DNA of 64,000 bases from Flavitalea sp966112615 (GTDB taxonomy: Bacteria > Bacteroidota > Bacteroidia > Chitinophagales > Chitinophagaceae), in NCBI GenBank assembly GCA_966112615.1, contig CBHWDO010000001.1, forward strand, positions 186,001-250,000, given 5' to 3'. Positions within the stretch are counted from its first letter, which is position 1. Every line of letters starts with the position of its first letter. Positions 59,104 to 64,000 of the stretch are shown here, piece after piece. The translations under genes were made by a program, and so were the position numbers. The notes below the pieces were generated by a model. It searched no databases. It was not told the DNA's origin and saw nothing but the letters and a program-made list of their open reading frames with translations.

Positions 59104-59124
59104 TTCCCCGCCATCCCGGGGGAA
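59104..59124 (-). promoter_or_regulatory. Leader hairpin before rplM
   Basis: TTCCCC and GGGGAA pair around a GC-rich loop, 20 bases before the rplM ATG. Short GC-rich leader hairpins before ribosomal protein genes often bind the product for feedback control. This is inference; no known motif was matched. Confidence 0.45.
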
Positions 59125-59139
59125 ATACTTAATGGAGCG

Positions 59140-59171
59140 CAAAGGTGAGACGATTAATCAGTAAAGCCAAA
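59140..59171 (-). promoter_or_regulatory. Candidate promoter of rplM-rpsI-rpsB-tsf
   Basis: On the minus strand TTTG (59168-59171) and CACCTTTG (59140-59147) are 20 bases apart. The -7 word has one mismatch (C for T) to TAnnTTTG. Confidence 0.5.
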
Positions 59172-59283
59172 ATTTTGGTGATATATTTTTCATCATGCAT
59201 TTGCAATGAATTGATTTTCAATAAAAATTTTGACCAAGAATTTTTTTACTCTTCAAAATTGCACGAAAAACAAGGTTAATGTA

Positions 59284-59358
59284 AAATCAAAAATGAAAAA
59301 TGCCCTTAATCGGAGTTCCCGTCTAAGAGCATTTTTCATTATTCATTTTTCATTTTAC
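59284..59358. repeat. Palindromic spacer with AAAATGAA-type arms
   Basis: The left arm AAATCAAAAATGAAAAATGC and the right arm GCATTTTTCATTATTCATTT plus further TTCATTTT words are near reverse complements around a 25-base loop. The plan is that of the other palindromic spacers with yet another arm word. Confidence 0.75.
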
Positions 59359-59370
59359 ATTAATCATTCC

Positions 59371-59406
59371 GCCTTACGGCGTTCTGCCACGACCGTTCAG
59401 CCCGTA
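59371..59406. repeat. Short GTTCAGCC-family repeat at the GH3 gene end
   Basis: GCCTTACGGCGTTCTGCC and CGTTCAGCCCG match the right parts of copies 3 and 4. The repeat encodes the last residues of the GH3 protein. Confidence 0.65.
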
Positions 59407-61713
59407 CTTCTTAACCCTCGCATCATTGATCTTTCCTGCCCAATTCATTCCGAATCCAAAAAAGTATTGGTTTCCTTCACTATCCTTATGCGGCTCCATA
59501 TCATGTGGAACGTCTTCTTTCTGCTCCTCCACCACCTTCATATTTAATGGCATGGTTACCGGTAATAATCCGGAAGGCTCAGAAGCACCGGAGACGAGGT
59601 CAAAGAAAGCCTGGTGCTGTACGCCAAACCCCGCCAGGATCCCGTCAACCCTAGATTCGAATTCACCAAATATCATGGGCCGGCTGATATCCAGCAAAAC
59701 AATCACCGCCTTATTGCCCATCTTCTCTTTTGTATCCAGGATCATCTTCAGATCCGTAACATTTGAAGAAGAATAACTCTTTCCTTTATAGGTCCTGTCA
59801 GTAACCGTCGGATCGATCACAGGATCGCCGGCAGCAATTGAATTAGCCCTTGCATATTCCGCAGTATATGGCCCGTACTGTAAACTAATCGGCACATACC
59901 CAGTGCCGCCCTTCTCCCGATCACTTTTCTCCCATCCAACCCCACCATCGGGGCTCTTAGCAAATACTATGGCAAAATCAGCTTTCGAAGGATCTTCAGT
60001 CACAGTATAATATTTCTTCACCATCTCCAGGTTGAATGGATCTTCTACTTTTTCAGGTGTTACATTTCCAAACCAATCGCGACCAGCAGGAATGACTCTC
60101 TTTGGGATATAAACGGTCTTTCCCTTTTTAACAGGAAGAACAGAAGCCCTATTCTTCAACATCACTACCGACTTTAACTGCGCTTCATATCCCGCCTTCA
60201 TGAACTCAGGTTTTCCCACCGTTTCACGGGTTTCTTCCACCACCAGGTATGGGTTTTCAAATAATCCAACCTGGAAGATATTTCGCAGCAACCTAACGGC
60301 CGACTGCTCAAATCGCTTCCTCATGAATGCTTCGCCATGCTCTTTTACTCCCATATTATAGGCCTCTATCACCGGACCGGCATCATTGTTTCCACCAAAC
60401 TGGTCACAACCTGCCATCAATACCTTGTAATGTCTTTCAGCAACACTTGCCTTTTCCATTCCCCAGGATTTTCCCCAGAACTGGTCGGGCGTTTTGCCTT
60501 CATCTGCGGTCACGAGCCAGTCAGTACAAACAACTCCGTCATACTTATACTTCTCTCTCAATAGGTCAGTGATCAGGTATTTATTATAGGCATTGCCTAC
60601 GTTCTCGCCATTCTTTGTATCGATCCCGTAAGAAATTGTATAATAAGGCATCAAGGCTGAAGCCATGCGGGTCTTGCCTTTCAGGTCAAAAGCTCCTTTT
60701 ACGAATGGAAACAAATGATCATCGAAGTTCTTTCCGGGGTACACCGCAAACTTTCCATATGCAAAGTGACCATCGCGACCGCCTTCTTCAGGACCACCTC
60801 CAGGCCAGTGCTTCACCATGGCATTCACACTGTGAAAACCCCATCCATTCCTGATCTCGGCCTTGCCTTTTGAAGTTTGGAAACCATCCACATAAGCCCT
60901 CGCCATATCAGCATCCAACTTTGGATCTTCCCCAAAAGTCCCATTGATCCGGTTCCAGCGTGGTTCTGTTCCCAAATCTATCTGGGGCGATAATGCAGTA
61001 GCAATTCCCAGTGCACGATATTCCTGGCCAGCGATGGAACCAAATTTTTCCACCACCGCAGGATCGAATGTTGCAGCAAGCCCAAGACTTTCCGGCCATA
61101 CCGAGATCTTTCCTCCAGCACCATAATTGTATTCTGCCTTCGCATCTGCTGTATGCCTTGGATCAGAGCTATTGTTAGCAGGAATTCCCAGTCCGATCCC
61201 TTCAACAAAAGCCTGCATGTTGTTATTCCATTTGGCAGCAACTTCCGGAGTTTGCACAGAAGTCACCAGCACATGCCGCAGGTTATCTTTTTCGAGGAAT
61301 TTCTTTTGCTGGTCAGTCAGGTCCCATGCATTAGCCCCACTTTCAGGGAAAGGTTTGCCATTATATGTTGCCGCACCAAATCCCCTGGGAGCAGCAGGAA
61401 CAGCCTGGTGTGCACTATATAACATCAGTCCAGCGATCTGTTCCACGGTCATCTTTGATGCCAGGTCCTTTGCACGATCTTCTACCGGCAGCCTCCAGTC
61501 TTCGTACCTGTCAAGCTTCCCGTTCCTGTTCAGATCTTTAAAAGAAACACCTTTCTCTGTAAGGATCTTAACACCCGAACGGGAGGAATAACCTAAGGTC
61601 ATTCCTCCCGTTGTGCGGATGTATTGTATGTCGTTTTGTTGTGAAAGTGCTGAATGTACAGGCATTGCGGACAGTGCCAGCAAGGCCAGTTTCATGGTTA
61701 CAGTTCTTCTCAT
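59374..61713 (-). CDS. Glycoside hydrolase family 3, exported beta-glucosidase-like
   Basis: A 779-residue protein with signal peptide ending SALSQ. The DLNRNGKLDRYEDWRLPVEDRA (shortened: DLNRNGKLDRYEDW) segment leads into the GH3 barrel: RGFGAATYNG, GLGIPANNSSDPRH, VKHWPGGGPEEGGRDGH and the nucleophile Asp in VVCTDWLVTADEG near residue 400. The alpha/beta sandwich domain follows (SVVMLKNRASVLPVKKGKTVY, shortened). It would remove beta-linked glucose or similar units outside the cytosol. The C-terminal residues GLNGRGRTP are encoded by a dispersed repeat, so the end may be altered. It lies 24 bases before the start side of the next barrel gene end. Confidence 0.9.
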   Translation of the reverse strand: MRRTVTMKLALLALSAMPVHSALSQQNDIQYIRTTGGMTLGYSSRSGVKILTEKGVSFKDLNRNGKLDRYEDWRLPVEDRAKDLASKMTVEQIAGLMLYSAHQAVPAAPRGFGAATYNGKPFPESGANAWDLTDQQKKFLEKDNLRHVLVTSVQTPEVAAKWNNNMQAFVEGIGLGIPANNSSDPRHTADAKAEYNYGAGGKISVWPESLGLAATFDPAVVEKFGSIAGQEYRALGIATALSPQIDLGTEPRWNRINGTFGEDPKLDADMARAYVDGFQTSKGKAEIRNGWGFHSVNAMVKHWPGGGPEEGGRDGHFAYGKFAVYPGKNFDDHLFPFVKGAFDLKGKTRMASALMPYYTISYGIDTKNGENVGNAYNKYLITDLLREKYKYDGVVCTDWLVTADEGKTPDQFWGKSWGMEKASVAERHYKVLMAGCDQFGGNNDAGPVIEAYNMGVKEHGEAFMRKRFEQSAVRLLRNIFQVGLFENPYLVVEETRETVGKPEFMKAGYEAQLKSVVMLKNRASVLPVKKGKTVYIPKRVIPAGRDWFGNVTPEKVEDPFNLEMVKKYYTVTEDPSKADFAIVFAKSPDGGVGWEKSDREKGGTGYVPISLQYGPYTAEYARANSIAAGDPVIDPTVTDRTYKGKSYSSSNVTDLKMILDTKEKMGNKAVIVLLDISRPMIFGEFESRVDGILAGFGVQHQAFFDLVSGASEPSGLLPVTMPLNMKVVEEQKEDVPHDMEPHKDSEGNQYFFGFGMNWAGKINDARVKKYGLNGRGRTP

Positions 61714-61736
61714 ATGTGCATTGTTAGTTGTTAAAT

Positions 61737-64000
61737 TTACTGAATTCCCTGCATCGCTCCCTGCGCTCCTTCAGCCTCACCCTTCATATTCTTTCTCTTG
61801 AATAATGACATATCCATCTGTCCAAAACGGTATGAGAAATTCAGTCTGAACATTGGTACATCACCCAGCCTGTGACTATCCTGGATAAAGTAATTGCTCA
61901 CAGAATACTGGTCCATTCTCCGTGTTCTGAATATATCACTCGCACTCAGCGTCAGTGAAGCTGCATTGTTCTTCAGGAAAGACTTCTGCAATGCGATGTC
62001 AATACCATAATTAGATTTGATATAACCCTGTGCTGCACTCTGCGCTCCGCCACCCATTGGACCACCCATTCCCATACCTCCACTGTTCACAGGAAGATTT
62101 GTCTTTGACTGGTATGTACCCGACAACTGCACTTTGAAATTTTTTGGCAGCTTGAAATTACTGTTCAGCTTCGCAAAATAACTCCACATAGGATCCTGGG
62201 AACTGCCTGTTACATTATCAGTATTGATCTTGGAATTGTACACATTGAAATTGGAATTCATATCCCACCACTTTGTAATGGTATTGGTTGAAGTAATTTC
62301 AAATCCAACAGTCCTGCTTGAATTCGCATTGATATAGGTATTGATCGGCCTCTTCACACCATTCGCAGATACAGTATCCAGGAATCTTGTGATCAGATCA
62401 GTTGTATACTTATAATATGCTGAAGCAAGTATTGTATTGTTTCCTTTGAAAGTTTTTGAATAAGATGCTTCCAGTGAATTGGTGAATTCTGGTTTCAATC
62501 CCGCATTTCCTCTCGACCAGTTCAATTGATCTGATGAATCAATGAATGGGATCACCTGCATAAAGAATGGCCTGTTAACCCTTCTTGTATAACTTAACTG
62601 CAACTCCTGTTTTGCTTCAAGCTTTTGGCTTAAAAAGATCGATGGAAACAAACTGATAGGATACTTATTGGTAAACTCCTGCTTTGTATCAATCAATTCA
62701 CCAACATAGTCTGAACTCTCTGCCCTCAATCCTACCTGGTAACCAAAATTCTTGATAGAATTCTTTAATTGCACATAGGCTGCATACACATTGTCTTTAT
62801 TCTTATAGTTTGTTGTTGAAGATGGAACCTTCACAAAATTTCCCGTAGATGAATTGAAATAATAATTTGACTGGTTATTCTCCATATTTCTCAACTGCAC
62901 GCGCAATCCTGTTTCCAGCTTTGCTGCACCCTTTAATGGTCTTACATAATCAGACTGGATGGTCACGAACTGGTTGGTACCATTTCCAAGGATCTGCTGC
63001 CTTGAACCACCGATCAGTGATCCATTCTTCTCATTATAGGTTGAAGTATTGAAATTCGATTCACCATTATTCTTTCCTGAGAAATAATTCAGGTCCATGG
63101 TAAGTTCTTCACCCTGCTTTGGAAACAGGTATTTCATTCCTGCAGTCAGCCCGTTCGCATTGAAAGTTCTATTATTATTAGTTGTTCGTTGAGTAAAGCT
63201 TAAGTAATCTCCATTGCTGTAACTACTATCGGTAAAGAGATTGTCTGAAGGTTTGAAAGAACCATGAACCTTTACCGCACCTATTGAAAGGGTGGTCCTG
63301 TTGGTAACAAAATAATCCAACCCAACTCTACCGAACAGGAAACCACCATTCATTCTGTTATTTGAATTCTGATCAACCAGCAAATTAGGGGAGCTCAACA
63401 GGTTGACAATACTGGTTGAACCGGTATTTCTGTTCTTCATCTGGTTCCCAAAAGTTGACACCGTAATATTTACTTTATCCTGGCGCACACTGAAGCTTCC
63501 TCCACCATTCACGCCACCACGCTTATCAACACCCGCAGTAATATTTCCATTGTAACCACTCTTCTTGTTTTTCTTAAGGATAATATTCAGGATCCCTGCA
63601 TTACCACCTGATGCATCAAACTTGGCAGAAGGGTTAGTGATCACTTCAACACTTTCAATCGCATCAGCAGGAATTTGATCCAGGGTTAAAGTAGTAGGAC
63701 GACCATCAATATAAATTTGCGGAGCAGCATTTCGAACGGTTACATTTCCATCAATGTCAACATTCACGGAAGGGACATTCTTCATCACATCCACCGCAGT
63801 ACCACCGGCACTTACAATATTCTGCTCTACATTAAAGACCTTCTTATCAATATCCATACGAAGACCTTTTGCTTTTGAAGTCACGACTACTTCTGCAAGC
63901 TGCTGTGCATCTTCCTGCAACGTGATCTTTCCGAGATCTTTCTCAAACTGTGAAGCAAGTGCACTGAGATCAGGCATCTGTCCCTTTGGTGCCGAACCAC
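61737..64000 (-). CDS. Outer-membrane beta-barrel protein, 5' part outside the window
   Basis: At least 754 residues; the frame is open through the right edge, so signal peptide and most of the CarboxypepD_reg domain are missing. The plug-like part has KNVPSVNVDIDGNVTVRNAAP, YIDGRPTTLTLDQIPADAIE and FDASGGNAGILNIILKK (each partial), and the strands run to MFRLNFSYRFGQMDMS. It is a clear paralogue of the protein at 28116-30680, sharing plug wording and length. The tail is Glu/Gly/Ala-rich (GEAEGAQGAMQGIQ). It is co-directional with the GH3 gene 23 bases downstream, which suggests a glycan-related role (inference). Confidence 0.86.
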   Translation of the reverse strand, partial: GSAPKGQMPDLSALASQFEKDLGKITLQEDAQQLAEVVVTSKAKGLRMDIDKKVFNVEQNIVSAGGTAVDVMKNVPSVNVDIDGNVTVRNAAPQIYIDGRPTTLTLDQIPADAIESVEVITNPSAKFDASGGNAGILNIILKKNKKSGYNGNITAGVDKRGGVNGGGSFSVRQDKVNITVSTFGNQMKNRNTGSTSIVNLLSSPNLLVDQNSNNRMNGGFLFGRVGLDYFVTNRTTLSIGAVKVHGSFKPSDNLFTDSSYSNGDYLSFTQRTTNNNRTFNANGLTAGMKYLFPKQGEELTMDLNYFSGKNNGESNFNTSTYNEKNGSLIGGSRQQILGNGTNQFVTIQSDYVRPLKGAAKLETGLRVQLRNMENNQSNYYFNSSTGNFVKVPSSTTNYKNKDNVYAAYVQLKNSIKNFGYQVGLRAESSDYVGELIDTKQEFTNKYPISLFPSIFLSQKLEAKQELQLSYTRRVNRPFFMQVIPFIDSSDQLNWSRGNAGLKPEFTNSLEASYSKTFKGNNTILASAYYKYTTDLITRFLDTVSANGVKRPINTYINANSSRTVGFEITSTNTITKWWDMNSNFNVYNSKINTDNVTGSSQDPMWSYFAKLNSNFKLPKNFKVQLSGTYQSKTNLPVNSGGMGMGGPMGGGAQSAAQGYIKSNYGIDIALQKSFLKNNAASLTLSASDIFRTRRMDQYSVSNYFIQDSHRLGDVPMFRLNFSYRFGQMDMSLFKRKNMKGEAEGAQGAMQGIQ

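Noticed and set aside
1..64000. CRISPR arrays, insertion sequences or prophage genes
   Set aside because: I found no regularly spaced identical repeats, transposase motifs or phage structural genes; the repeats seen are palindromic spacer elements.

Overview
The window comes from a Bacteroidota chromosome, most likely family Chitinophagaceae or a close relative. The reasons are the recurring promoter word TAnnTTTG (seen before hup, xth, metH, typA, ctaA and others), the near absence of Shine-Dalgarno sequences, SusC-like outer-membrane barrels with CarboxypepD_reg and plug domains, a two-gene MetH, a type III pantothenate kinase, a T9SS-like C-terminal domain and ribosomal protein THX. The order of genes is chromosomal. 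I see no insertion sequence, phage or CRISPR array. The taxonomic call is inference from gene content, not a database result.

Layout: 1-2.3 kb holds the end of meaB, a GT2 glycosyltransferase and a methyltransferase. 2.4-13.7 kb carries housekeeping and lipid genes: typA, a NagX-like membrane acyltransferase, an alpha/beta hydrolase, a diacylglycerol-kinase-family enzyme, a membrane patatin, heme A synthase, RNase HII, GNAT, YciO-type protein and a JmjC-like cupin. 14-18.4 kb has a 2-oxoacid:ferredoxin oxidoreductase beta subunit, an RRM protein, the radical SAM/DUF4130 DNA-repair-like pair and a Dabb protein. 18.5-25.3 kb has acyl-CoA dehydrogenase with its MarR regulator, an SGNH esterase, a GT2, an orphan DppC-type permease and an Lrp regulator. 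At 25.4 kb lies an unusual 170-nt tRNA-like RNA gene with its own promoter and terminator. 25.8-36.5 kb has a TylF-like methyltransferase, DUF92, a chrA/ompA deletion junction, an outer-membrane barrel, exported proteins, a serine hydrolase and a LytS/LytR-type pair. 36.5-45.8 kb has a tricorn-like protease, a small 2TM protein next to an unknown 394-aa protein, GDPD, aldo/keto reductase, lptC, a barrel and coaX. 45.9-59.1 kb has metH in two parts behind a structured leader, LOG, xth, hup, thx, pdxH, pyrH, a cysteine-rich lipoprotein with a TlpA-like protein, and tsf-rpsB-rpsI-rplM. 59.4-64 kb has a GH3 glycosidase and the 3' part of a second barrel.

Connections: several neighbours form plausible units. 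These are MarR with the acyl-CoA dehydrogenase it probably controls, the radical SAM protein translationally joined to its DUF4130 partner, the two halves of methionine synthase, the lptC/barrel/coaX envelope cluster, and the ribosomal protein cluster. Spacers between convergent genes are often filled, stop codon to stop codon, by long imperfect palindromes whose arms are built of short tandem words.

Most notable: the tRNA-like RNA at 25403-25572, the pseudoknot-capable leader of metH at 45902-46005, the SLATT-like two-gene unit at 39776-41382, the palindromic spacer repeats, and the truncated chrA fused to an ompA tail at 27.8 kb.
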